Assembly: GCF_039537665.1 (NCBI RefSeq)
Contig: NZ_BAABAY010000007.1
Coordinates: 186,001 to 250,000, forward strand
Length of the DNA stretch: 64,000 nucleotides
Direction of reading: 5' to 3'
Origin: Gaetbulibacter_A aestuarii
GTDB lineage: Bacteria > Bacteroidota > Bacteroidia > Flavobacteriales > Flavobacteriaceae
This document shows, piece by piece, positions 43,000 to 51,485 of this stretch (position 1 is its first letter; every line of letters starts with the position of its first letter). The position numbers and the translations under genes are program-made. The notes below the pieces were generated by a model, which was not told where the DNA came from, made no database searches, and saw only the letters and a list, made by a program, of their open reading frames with translations.

Positions 43000-43701
43000 T
43001 TTCTTATTTGGATTAATTCGCCTTGAGAAGTTTTTTTCCTCAGTCACCTTACCGTCTTCATAATAGGTCCAGATACCAACTTTCTGTCCGTTTTTATACT
43101 GACCTTTAATAATAAGATCACCTTCGGCACCGTAAACATTGGCCGGTCCGGACAACTCACCATTAGTATAGTTGAGTTCTTTAATTTTAACACCTTTTTC
43201 CGAAAACCAACTATACAAACCCTCTAATTGACCATTTAAGTAATTAGATTTTTCAGCGATCTGACCATTTTCGTAATACACATTACGTTCCCCATTTAGA
43301 TCCCCATTATCATTATAATTTTCAAGAATTAATAGCTTATTTGAGTTCTTTTGATAAAATTTCCAGGTCCCGATATATTTTTTCCCGTCCATCTGACCTT
43401 CACTAATCACTTTTCCTTTGGAAGTATAAAAGGTGACATCACTTATATTATTGTCCGGATGGAACACTTTGGTTGCCGATAAAACCGGTTTGTTATTCAC
43501 GTTTATGTAAAATTTAAACTCTCCGACTTCCTTCCCATGGTCGAATTTACCTTCGTAACGTGTAACTTTTGTATTTTCGAAATTCTTTTTCCAAACGCCA
43601 TGACGCTTACCGTTTGCATCAAATTGATTAATATTCTGAGTTAATCCCATTTGAAAATTAAAAAGAAGGATAATCCATAAAATATTGAGTGACTTCTTCA
43701 T
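42997..43701 (-). CDS. Exported YwqK/MORN-repeat protein
   Basis: A 234-residue protein with a signal peptide (about 1-21). It consists of repeated YwqK-type MORN units of about 23 residues: examples are GKRHGVWKKNF, GQMDGKKYIGTWKFY, YYENGQIAEKSNYLNGQLEG and GQYKNGQKVGIWTYYEDGK. Databases call such proteins YwqK-family antitoxins, but neither a toxin gene nor a toxin-like sequence lies nearby, so that name should not be taken literally. A repeat-built surface or envelope protein is more likely. It converges on the FAS1 gene. Confidence 0.8.
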   Translation of the reverse strand: MKKSLNILWIILLFNFQMGLTQNINQFDANGKRHGVWKKNFENTKVTRYEGKFDHGKEVGEFKFYINVNNKPVLSATKVFHPDNNISDVTFYTSKGKVISEGQMDGKKYIGTWKFYQKNSNKLLILENYNDNGDLNGERNVYYENGQIAEKSNYLNGQLEGLYSWFSEKGVKIKELNYTNGELSGPANVYGAEGDLIIKGQYKNGQKVGIWTYYEDGKVTEEKNFSRRINPNKK

Positions 43702-43773
43702 ATTAGAAAAAAATAAAACCTAGATTATTTAATTAATTTATAAACGAAAAATAGTAATTCAAATTGCACAAAA

Positions 43774-43797
43774 AAAAGCTGCCATTTGGCAGCTTTT
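43774..43797 (-). terminator. Terminator after yidC
   Basis: Perfect 10-bp stem, arms 43774-43783 and 43788-43797 (AAAAGCTGCC / GGCAGCTTTT) with a 4-nt loop. On the minus strand it is followed by a T-run. It lies 9 bp after the yidC stop and ahead of the YwqK gene. Confidence 0.85.
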
Positions 43798-43806
43798 AAA
43801 AGTATT

Positions 43807-45702
43807 CTATTTTTTCTTTTTATTTTGCATTTGTTTTTGTTGTTCGGCTTGCTCCATCATTTCAGCCATTTTCTTCTGAAAACGATTTTGCTTTTTAGGC
43901 TTTTTCTTATTTTCCTGAATCTGAGCATGAATTTTATCCTCATCAAGAATATAATTTTTGATCACCAGGATAATTCCAATACTTATCGAGTTCGAAATAA
44001 AATAATATAAACTCAAGCCGGAAGCATAATTATTAAAGAAGAACAACATCATAATTGGTGAAAAATACATCATGTATTTCATCATCTTCGCCATATCAGG
44101 CATGCCTTCCTGTTGGGGTTGAGAATTCATATTTTGCCCTGTCGTTAAGCGCATATAGAAAAAGATCGCTATCGACGCTAATAATGGGAACAAACTTACG
44201 TGATCACCGTAGAAAGGAATATGAAAAGGAAGATTAGCCACGGTGTCATACGATGACAAGTCAGTCGCCCATAAAAACGACTTTTGTCTCAGATCAAAGG
44301 CCGAAGGGAAAAACTGGAACAAGGCATAGAACACCGGTAGCTGTATTAGCGCCGGCAAGCAACCTGCCATAGGACTCGCACCTGCTTTGGATTGCAAGGC
44401 CATAGTTTCCTGCTGAGCCTTCATTTTATTGTTCTTATATTTTTCTCGGATCTCATCTAATTCAGGCTTTAATATTTTCAACTTAGCCTGCGATAAGAAC
44501 TGCTTGTATTGAACGAAGGACAATAATATTTTTACTAAAATCGTCATCACTACAATAGCAATTCCGTAAGGTAAAAAGCCACTTAAAAATCCAAATAGCG
44601 GAATGAACACAAAACGGTTGATCCAACCAAAAATACCCCAACCTAGCGGCACTAATTCATCCAGATTTCGGTTGTATTTTTTTAGTAGTTTATAATCACT
44701 CGGTCCATAATACCAATCCATAGACTGGTTAATTTCTCCTGCTTGAAGTGTTAGAGGAATTGAAGACGCGAAGTTTTTAGTATACAACGTATCAACCTCC
44801 TCATTTTTAACGAGATTTTCTGACTTTAAGGTTACCTTATTGAACTTCGAATCTGTTAATAAAACCGATGCAAAGAAATGTTGTTTATAGCCAATCCAGG
44901 AAACATCATTTATGGTTTCTTCTTCATCACGACGCCCCATATAATCGGCTTTATCGTCTTCGTAATCATAATGAATATCAGTGTAGCGGTTCTCGTAAGA
45001 AATACTTTTGGCATGGCGGTAACCTTTCAATGTCCAATCTAAATTAATAGGCTGGCTACTATTAATGATATCGCTTAAACCCTGGGAACGTACCGTAAAC
45101 CCAATCATATAATCGTCCTTCTTGATATCATAACGGTACTCCAAAAATTGCGTTTTTGAAACTTCAAGCTTCATGGAAACTATGGTTTCATCGCCATTTT
45201 TAGTAACGGTAGGCCTAAAATAAAGATCCTTGGTGTTTAAGATGCGGCTATCGGTAGTTCCGAAGTTTATATTGAACGAAGCATTTTTATTTTTGATCAG
45301 GTAGATGGGAACGGAATCGTAGTTCACATATTTCTTTAATTTTACCTCTGATAAATACCCGCCTTTATTATCAAACTTTAATTCATACAAGTCGCTTTCA
45401 ACGGTAGTCTGCTCTTCTTTCGCGTTCATTCCGGAGAAAGCAAAAGCACCTAACTTATTTTTAAGTGAATTAACTTTTGTGGAATCCGTGGCATCAGCGG
45501 TATAATCCTCAACTGTAGCGGTTGTATCTATTTGCTCTTTAGCCTTTTCTTTATTTTCTTTTTCAACCTGCTCTTGTTTGGCTTTTTGTTGTGCCGCCTG
45601 TTCTTCAGGGGTTGGTTGATTTTGCCACAGCATATAGGCCAAAATCACGAAGATTAATACAAATCCTATGATTGAATTAATGTCGAGTTTCTTTTCTTCC
45701 AT
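43807..45702 (-). CDS. yidC: Membrane protein insertase YidC
   Basis: Inserts and folds inner-membrane proteins with or without SecYEG. It has 631 residues. The first helix is at about 11-26, followed by a large periplasmic beta-sandwich domain typical of Gram-negative YidC (about 60-340). The conserved insertase core comes next: GWGIFGWINRFVFIPLF, FVQYKQFLSQAKLKILKPELDEI and AGASPMAGCLPALIQLPVFYALF, then the last helices. A Lys-rich tail can bind ribosomes. It is 75 bp after pyrG and followed by a strong terminator. Confidence 0.97.
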   Translation of the reverse strand: MEEKKLDINSIIGFVLIFVILAYMLWQNQPTPEEQAAQQKAKQEQVEKENKEKAKEQIDTTATVEDYTADATDSTKVNSLKNKLGAFAFSGMNAKEEQTTVESDLYELKFDNKGGYLSEVKLKKYVNYDSVPIYLIKNKNASFNINFGTTDSRILNTKDLYFRPTVTKNGDETIVSMKLEVSKTQFLEYRYDIKKDDYMIGFTVRSQGLSDIINSSQPINLDWTLKGYRHAKSISYENRYTDIHYDYEDDKADYMGRRDEEETINDVSWIGYKQHFFASVLLTDSKFNKVTLKSENLVKNEEVDTLYTKNFASSIPLTLQAGEINQSMDWYYGPSDYKLLKKYNRNLDELVPLGWGIFGWINRFVFIPLFGFLSGFLPYGIAIVVMTILVKILLSFVQYKQFLSQAKLKILKPELDEIREKYKNNKMKAQQETMALQSKAGASPMAGCLPALIQLPVFYALFQFFPSAFDLRQKSFLWATDLSSYDTVANLPFHIPFYGDHVSLFPLLASIAIFFYMRLTTGQNMNSQPQQEGMPDMAKMMKYMMYFSPIMMLFFFNNYASGLSLYYFISNSISIGIILVIKNYILDEDKIHAQIQENKKKPKKQNRFQKKMAEMMEQAEQQKQMQNKKKK

Positions 45703-45777
45703 TGATCGTTATATAAATTAAAAAACTGTCTTATTCATTTTTGAATAAGAACTGCACAGCAATTAGCTGTCCAACTT

Positions 45778-47418
45778 TTAATTTTGTGCCATTCTGACAC
45801 CTCTATTTTTCTTATTATAATTTAGGGCAGCTTTTACGAAGGCTACAAATAAAGGATGTGGATTCGCCACGGTGCTTCGGTATTCCGGATGGTATTGAAC
45901 TCCAACAAACCAGGGATGATCGGGAATTTCAATGATCTCAACCAATCCGGTATCCGGATTTAATCCTGTTGGAATCATACCAGCATCCTTGATACGTTCC
46001 ATATATTCACTGTTGAACTCATAACGGTGACGGTGACGTTCCTTTATATGTTCTGATTTATAAATATCCCAAACCCTACTTTCACGCTTCAGATCACAAT
46101 CCCAGGCTCCTAAACGCATCGTGCCACCCATGTGGGTGATACTCTTCTGTTCTTCCATGATATCGATCACAGGATATTTTGTGTTCGGATCCATTTCAGT
46201 AGAGTTCGCTTCTTTTAGGCCCAGAACATTTCTGGAAAATTCAATGACTGCCATTTGCATTCCTAAGCAAATACCGAAAAACGGAATATTATTTTCTCTT
46301 ACGAATTGTACGGCATCAATTTTACCTTCAATACCACGCTCACCAAATCCTGGAGCTACTATAATGCCATCCAGATGTTCTAGCTTTACGCTTACATTAT
46401 CTTTATTAATGTATTCTGAATGAATCGATTCCACATTCACCTTCACCTCATTTTCAGCGCCGGCATGAATAATGGCTTCTAAAATAGATTTGTAAGAATC
46501 CTGTAATTCTACATACTTCCCGATCAATCCAATATTGATCTCCATTTTCGGATTTTTAAGTCGTTTTAAGAAAGCGTTCCATTTTTGGATATCAGGCTCC
46601 TTGCTTTTTAGGTTTAATTTTTTCAAAACAACCTTATCCAAACCTTCTTTCAACATAAAATTAGGAACTTCATATATGGTTGAAGCATCTATAGATTGGA
46701 TCACGGCTTCTTCTCTTACGTTGCAGAACAAAGCCAGTTTCTTACGAAGATCGACTGACAAATGATGTTCCGTTCTACAAACCAAAACATCAGCCTGTAC
46801 CCCACTTTCCATGAGGGTTTTTACACTGTGTTGTGTAGGTTTTGTTTTTAATTCGCCTGCGGCGGAAAGATAAGGCACCAAAGTTAAATGGATAACAATA
46901 CCATTATTATCCCCAAGATCCCATCGTAACTGACGCACGGCTTCAACATAAGGTAGTGATTCAATATCACCTACCGTACCACCAATTTCTGTTATGATTA
47001 TATCGTAATCTCCTGAATTACCAAGAATTTGAACACGTTCCTTAATTTCATCAGTGATATGCGGTACAACCTGAACCGTTTTTCCTAAAAACTCGCCACG
47101 ACGCTCTTTTTCGATAACACTTTGATAAATTCTACCTGTAGTAACGTTGTTTGCCTGACTCGTTTTTACATTCAAAAACCGCTCATAATGTCCAAGGTCC
47201 AAATCCGTCTCGGCTCCATCCTCCGTGACGTAGCATTCGCCATGTTCATAAGGGTTTAAAGTTCCCGGATCGACATTAATGTAAGGGTCTAATTTTTGAA
47301 TGGTTACACGATATCCCTGAGCTTGAAGTAATTTGGCCAAAGAGGCGGCGATAATACCTTTTCCTAAAGAAGAAGTTACACCTCCGGTTACAAATATGTA
47401 TTTTGCTTTGTTTGTCAT
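45778..47418 (-). CDS. pyrG: CTP synthase
   Basis: Makes CTP from UTP, ATP and glutamine. It has 546 residues. The N-terminal synthetase domain begins FVTGGVTSSLGKGI and carries TIQKLDPYINVDPGTLNP. The class-I glutaminase domain has the nucleophile Cys in FFGICLGMQ and the partner His/Glu in GVQYHPEYRS. Full length. A TAAATTTG box lies upstream, and a palindrome further up (47487-47519) may bind a regulator. yidC follows after 75 bp, possibly in the same transcript. Confidence 0.97.
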   Translation of the reverse strand: MTNKAKYIFVTGGVTSSLGKGIIAASLAKLLQAQGYRVTIQKLDPYINVDPGTLNPYEHGECYVTEDGAETDLDLGHYERFLNVKTSQANNVTTGRIYQSVIEKERRGEFLGKTVQVVPHITDEIKERVQILGNSGDYDIIITEIGGTVGDIESLPYVEAVRQLRWDLGDNNGIVIHLTLVPYLSAAGELKTKPTQHSVKTLMESGVQADVLVCRTEHHLSVDLRKKLALFCNVREEAVIQSIDASTIYEVPNFMLKEGLDKVVLKKLNLKSKEPDIQKWNAFLKRLKNPKMEINIGLIGKYVELQDSYKSILEAIIHAGAENEVKVNVESIHSEYINKDNVSVKLEHLDGIIVAPGFGERGIEGKIDAVQFVRENNIPFFGICLGMQMAVIEFSRNVLGLKEANSTEMDPNTKYPVIDIMEEQKSITHMGGTMRLGAWDCDLKRESRVWDIYKSEHIKERHRHRYEFNSEYMERIKDAGMIPTGLNPDTGLVEIIEIPDHPWFVGVQYHPEYRSTVANPHPLFVAFVKAALNYNKKNRGVRMAQN

Positions 47419-47438
47419 GTTGCGCTTATAAACGCAGG

Positions 47439-47446
47439 CAAATTTA
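47439..47446 (-). promoter_or_regulatory. Putative -7 box for pyrG
   Basis: Minus strand reads TAAATTTG, 20 bp before the pyrG ATG at 47418. No clear -33 TTG. Confidence 0.4.
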
Positions 47447-47486
47447 CAAAATTAAAACAGTTAATCAGGAATAGTTATTTACATAT

Positions 47487-47519
47487 TTCAGGCGGACTTG
47501 TTAACAACATCGACCTGAA
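47487..47519. promoter_or_regulatory. Dyad-symmetric element upstream of pyrG
   Basis: A perfect 10-bp palindrome TTGTTAACAA (47498-47507) is flanked by TTCAGG (47487-47492) and CCTGAA (47514-47519), also complementary. It lies about 40 bp upstream of the pyrG -7 box, so it may be an operator. It has no T-run and is unlikely to be a terminator. Confidence 0.35.
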
Positions 47520-47530
47520 CAATAAATTAG

Positions 47531-47764
47531 CTATTTCGGATATTCTTTTTTGATTTTTCGAACCAAATATTCCAGACCATTTATTTTTAGCTCATAAACT
47601 TGAGCCATCATAAGTCCGAGTTGCCCTTTAGGAAAACCTTTTCTGTGATAGAACACCATATAATGCTCCGGAAGATCAATTAAATAGCGGTCTTTGTACT
47701 GCCCGAATGGCATTTTTGTATGTGCAAGTTTGATTAGAAATTCCTTATCAGGGAGCATGAGCAT
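47531..47764 (-). CDS. DUF3820 family protein
   Basis: A 77-residue protein with the DUF3820 signature: MPFGQYKDRYLIDLPEHYMVFY (cut here to its core PFGQYKD and LPEHY), then KGFPKGQLGLMMAQVYE. These are small cytosolic proteins, some related to exonuclease-like fusions, with no agreed function. A start at 47764 or the Met two codons later is possible. It follows the LysM gene by 16 bp, so the pair is co-transcribed. Confidence 0.8.
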   Translation of the reverse strand: MLMLPDKEFLIKLAHTKMPFGQYKDRYLIDLPEHYMVFYHRKGFPKGQLGLMMAQVYELKINGLEYLVRKIKKEYPK

Positions 47765-47780
47765 GTTTTAAAAAATTAAA

Positions 47781-49718
47781 TCACTGCTCAACCACAACAA
47801 TGTTAAGCTGATCATATTTCACTAAATAGGCTGTATCGTTGTAATAACCACCGAAAAGTTTCTTCTTGTAAGCGAATTTGTTTTCTACATATTCCGTCAT
47901 AGGTGCTTTAATAACCGATTGATACAGATTTTCAGAAGACACTAAACGAAGTACCACATCCATGGTTAAGTCGAAGCCTTTCACCGCCCATTTATTTGGA
48001 GTGATGTTGTAATTCCGAGCATAATGTTTTACAAAACTATCAGGCTCAATATCGCTATAGCTTCTGGAACCGGTAGCATAAGAAAACTGAAGTTTGGATA
48101 AATGTTCATTGGAAATTTCATCGCCCGTAAAAGCCGAATTAAAGTTCGTGGTGTATAATCTAATATTAATCTCCGGCAATTCTTCTTCCTTATTTTCCTT
48201 TTGAATCAAAGAAGCTAAAACACTGGTAACATTCGAAGCAAAACCGGCATTTTCAGTTTCAAGAAAAACCTTATTATTACCAGGTTTTAAATGATCCTTT
48301 ATGTCATCAACCAATACATAATTCACATCTTCTCCATCCTTATTTTTTCTGGATTGAATGATTTGAGCTCTTGAAAAATCATTTTTCAATTCATTCGCCG
48401 TATTGATGTGTTTAGAATCAGTTATGATCAGAACATTAGCAGCCGACGTATCTTTTTTTACATAATTTACCACCTTTTCTTTCAATAAATCATCTGAAGG
48501 TCGTGTTTGAAATACATTATCGTATAAATTCAAATTTGTACCAATAGGTGAAAAAATAGGAACATTCGTGCGTCGAAGTTCTGAAGAGGCTTTTTCAAAA
48601 TTATTGGAAATAAGCGGACCTATTACAGCATCCATATTTTCAAAATCATTTTCAACTATAATTGAGGATACTCTGCTGAGTTCATTTTTAGTATCAAAAA
48701 CATCTACTTTTACTGAAATACCAAGGGTTTTTAAAGAATCCAAAGCCATTAGTACGCCTGAATAGAAATCCAACGAAGCCTTGAGGTACGGATCAGTTTT
48801 GATACTTCGTTTTGTATTATTTACGGAATCAAATTCTACCCGATTCAATCTGAAAGGCAGCATAACCGCTATGTGTTTCTCATTATAATCAGAAATACTA
48901 TCTACCAGGTTTACGGCATAGGAAGCAGTTTCATCAACCAGATCAGTGGACCCTTTTCCATAAGGAACTTTGAGGATCATACCAGCCTTTAAACCGCTTT
49001 CCTTCAAACCGGGATTAAGCGAATCTAACTGCGTTTCATCCAGGCCCAATTTCAATTTTAGACGATAAAAGCCTTCTTTCGGTAAAACTTTATAATAGCT
49101 GTAAGTATAATCTACCTTGTTTTCTGCATCTTTCTCAATATTTGGTACTTTCAATTCCTGACCTTCCTGAAGCACTTCGCCCATATCCGGGTTTAATTCT
49201 TCCAACTGATCGATCGTGATCCCGAACTTATAAGCAACACGCCATTTTCCTTCTTTCGGCTGAACGATATACGTTTTAAAATCGGGGTTTTCTTCAACTA
49301 CTTCCGTTATTTTATATACAGGGATTTGAATTTTATCGCCTTTTTGTAAAGGTTTTGCATACAAGGATCTATTATACTGCTTGATATCTTCTTCATCAAC
49401 ATGATATTCTTTGGCGAGACTATATAAGGTTTCTTTACGGCGAACTTTGTGCTCTTTGAAACCAGTTAGTTCTCTTTTTTCAACAACCTTCGGTGCATTA
49501 GCCTTGGATATTGGGATAATTAAAATCGTATTAGGCTTCAACCCTTTCTTAGCATCCGGATTGTAAGTATAAATGTCTGAAGGTGTTACGTAGTATTTTT
49601 TTGCGATCGATTCTACGGTTTCTCCTTCTTTAACCTGATGGGTACTAAAATTTTGTGCTTTTAATGTTTGAATTCCAAAAAAGAAAACCAGAATTGAGAC
49701 TAAAAATAATTTCTTCAT
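47781..49718 (-). CDS. LysM and PBP1-like periplasmic protein
   Basis: A 645-residue exported protein (signal peptide about 1-21, ending LKAQ). Four LysM-type modules occupy about residues 24-265: HQVKEGETVESIAKKYYV and HKVRRKETLYSLAKEY are good LysM copies, while the third and fourth (PKEGKWRVAYKFG, PKEGFYRLKLKLG) are diverged. From about residue 280 to the end lies a PBP1-like (periplasmic binding) domain with MLPFRLNRVEFD, AVIGPLISNNFEK and FSPIGTN. LysM parts would tether it to peptidoglycan. The combination is frequent in Flavobacteriia, often beside guaA as here, but its ligand is unknown. Confidence 0.87.
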   Translation of the reverse strand: MKKLFLVSILVFFFGIQTLKAQNFSTHQVKEGETVESIAKKYYVTPSDIYTYNPDAKKGLKPNTILIIPISKANAPKVVEKRELTGFKEHKVRRKETLYSLAKEYHVDEEDIKQYNRSLYAKPLQKGDKIQIPVYKITEVVEENPDFKTYIVQPKEGKWRVAYKFGITIDQLEELNPDMGEVLQEGQELKVPNIEKDAENKVDYTYSYYKVLPKEGFYRLKLKLGLDETQLDSLNPGLKESGLKAGMILKVPYGKGSTDLVDETASYAVNLVDSISDYNEKHIAVMLPFRLNRVEFDSVNNTKRSIKTDPYLKASLDFYSGVLMALDSLKTLGISVKVDVFDTKNELSRVSSIIVENDFENMDAVIGPLISNNFEKASSELRRTNVPIFSPIGTNLNLYDNVFQTRPSDDLLKEKVVNYVKKDTSAANVLIITDSKHINTANELKNDFSRAQIIQSRKNKDGEDVNYVLVDDIKDHLKPGNNKVFLETENAGFASNVTSVLASLIQKENKEEELPEINIRLYTTNFNSAFTGDEISNEHLSKLQFSYATGSRSYSDIEPDSFVKHYARNYNITPNKWAVKGFDLTMDVVLRLVSSENLYQSVIKAPMTEYVENKFAYKKKLFGGYYNDTAYLVKYDQLNIVVVEQ

Positions 49719-49888
49719 GAGTTGTTTTTTTCTAACGGATACTAATGTAATAATATACGTTCTTTTTCTGCAAATAAGATGCCAATGTTATAACTAAATT
49801 TGAGGTCTTTTATTTTAACACAGCACAGAATACAGTAATTGTCGGATTCTTTAAATGTTTTCCGAAGGATATAGGTAAAAATCAAATC

Positions 49889-51424
49889 TTACTCCCACTC
49901 TATCGTTGCCGGAGGTTTTGAACTGATATCGTATACCACACGATTTACACCTTTTACTTTATTAATGATATCATTCGAAACTTTCTGAAGAAAGGCGTAC
50001 GGTAAATTTACCCAATCTGCCGTCATGCCATCAGTACTTTCAACCGCTCTTAAAGCGACACATTTTTCATAGGTACGTTCATCTCCCATAACTCCCACAC
50101 TGTTCACCGGCAAAAGCATGGCTCCGGCCTGCCAAACCTGATCATACAACCCCCAGGCTTTAAGTCCGTCGATAAAAATAGCATCAACTTCCTGTAAAAT
50201 ACGCACCTTTTCAGCCGTAATATCACCGAGAATTCTAATGCCTAATCCGGGACCTGGAAATGGGTGTCTGCCCAATAATTCGGGATTAATTCCTAGAGTA
50301 GCGCCCACACGACGTACTTCATCTTTAAAAATAGCGCGTAAAGGTTCCACAACTTTCAATTTCATAAAATCCGGTAATCCACCAACGTTGTGGTGACTTT
50401 TAATAGTTGCCGAAGGACCTCCGGTTGCTGAAACACTTTCTATAACATCCGGGTAAATGGTACCTTGGGCCAGCCATTTTACATCTTTTATTTTGTGGGC
50501 TTCATCATCAAAAACTTCAATGAAGGCATTTCCGATAGCTTTTCGTTTTTGCTCCGGATCTTCAATACCTTTTAAAGCGGCTAAAAAACGACCGGAAGCA
50601 TCAACACCTTTAACGTTTAGCCCCATACCTTCGTATTGTTGTAGCACATTTTCAAATTCATTTTTCCGTAATAAACCATTATTTACAAAAATGCAATACA
50701 AGTTTTTACCAATAGCTTTATTCAACAATACTGCAGCTACACTAGAATCTACACCTCCTGAAAGACCAAGAACTACCTTATCATTACCAACTTTTTCCTG
50801 AATGGCTTCAACGGTTTCTTCAACAAAAGAAGCCGGCGTCCAATCCTGATTCAAGCCTGCAATATTAACCAGGAAGTTTTGTAATAATAATTTTCCGTCT
50901 GTCGTATGATACACTTCCGGATGAAATTGAATGGCATAAGTGGTTTCGCCTTCAATTTTAAACGCTGCATTTTCAACATCGCTGGTACTAGCCAGTAACA
51001 CGCCGTTATCCGGTAATTGCTTGATGGTATCACTGTGGCTCATCCAAACTTGACTTCCTTCACTAATTCCGGCAAAAAAAGGTTCTTCTTTTTTTATTGA
51101 AGACAAATTCGCTCTACCATATTCTCTCGTACTAGAGGGCGCTACTTCACCTCCTGAAAAGTGAGCTAAATATTGTGCGCCGTAACAAACGGCCAACATG
51201 GGTTTTTCCCCTCTGATCTCGGAAAGGTCCGGATGCAAAGCATCTTCACCTCGCACCGAATTCGGGCTACCGGAAAGAATTACCGCTTTAAATTCAGATA
51301 GATTGTTTGGAATTTTGTTGAATGGATGAATTTCGGAGTAAATGTTGAGTTCTCTAACCCGACGGGCAATAAGCTGTGTGTATTGCGATCCGAAGTCTAA
51401 AATGAGTACCTTATCATGTTGCAT
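49889..51424 (-). CDS. guaA: GMP synthase (glutamine-hydrolysing)
   Basis: Converts XMP to GMP. 511 residues from the ATG at 51424; the frame continues two codons further to a TTG, but that codon lies inside the -7 box and is rejected. The glutaminase domain has Cys in AVCYGAQYL and HPEVYHT; the ATP pyrophosphatase domain carries the PP-loop GLSGGVDSSVAA; the C-terminal dimerisation domain ends PATIEWE. Full length. The promoter box abuts the ATG, so the mRNA is likely leaderless. Confidence 0.97.
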   Translation of the reverse strand: MQHDKVLILDFGSQYTQLIARRVRELNIYSEIHPFNKIPNNLSEFKAVILSGSPNSVRGEDALHPDLSEIRGEKPMLAVCYGAQYLAHFSGGEVAPSSTREYGRANLSSIKKEEPFFAGISEGSQVWMSHSDTIKQLPDNGVLLASTSDVENAAFKIEGETTYAIQFHPEVYHTTDGKLLLQNFLVNIAGLNQDWTPASFVEETVEAIQEKVGNDKVVLGLSGGVDSSVAAVLLNKAIGKNLYCIFVNNGLLRKNEFENVLQQYEGMGLNVKGVDASGRFLAALKGIEDPEQKRKAIGNAFIEVFDDEAHKIKDVKWLAQGTIYPDVIESVSATGGPSATIKSHHNVGGLPDFMKLKVVEPLRAIFKDEVRRVGATLGINPELLGRHPFPGPGLGIRILGDITAEKVRILQEVDAIFIDGLKAWGLYDQVWQAGAMLLPVNSVGVMGDERTYEKCVALRAVESTDGMTADWVNLPYAFLQKVSNDIINKVKGVNRVVYDISSKPPATIEWE

Positions 51425-51427
51425 GCG

Positions 51428-51435
51428 CAAAAGTA
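51428..51435 (-). promoter_or_regulatory. -7 box abutting guaA start
   Basis: Minus strand reads TACTTTTG (TAnnTTTG), ending 3 bp before the guaA ATG at 51424. This places transcription start at or very near the ATG. No -33 TTG seen. Confidence 0.45.
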
Positions 51436-51485
51436 ATAATTGATTTTAAATTGGCATATTTGAAGTTCTCATTTTTTATGAACAA

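Noticed and set aside
42997..43701. Toxin-antitoxin system suggested by the YwqK name
   Set aside because: No toxin-like gene is adjacent, the protein is exported and consists of MORN-like repeats; the family label is misleading.
49719..49888. Riboswitch or attenuator between guaA and the LysM gene
   Set aside because: No conserved purine-riboswitch core or stem pattern is visible; it also lies downstream of guaA rather than before it.
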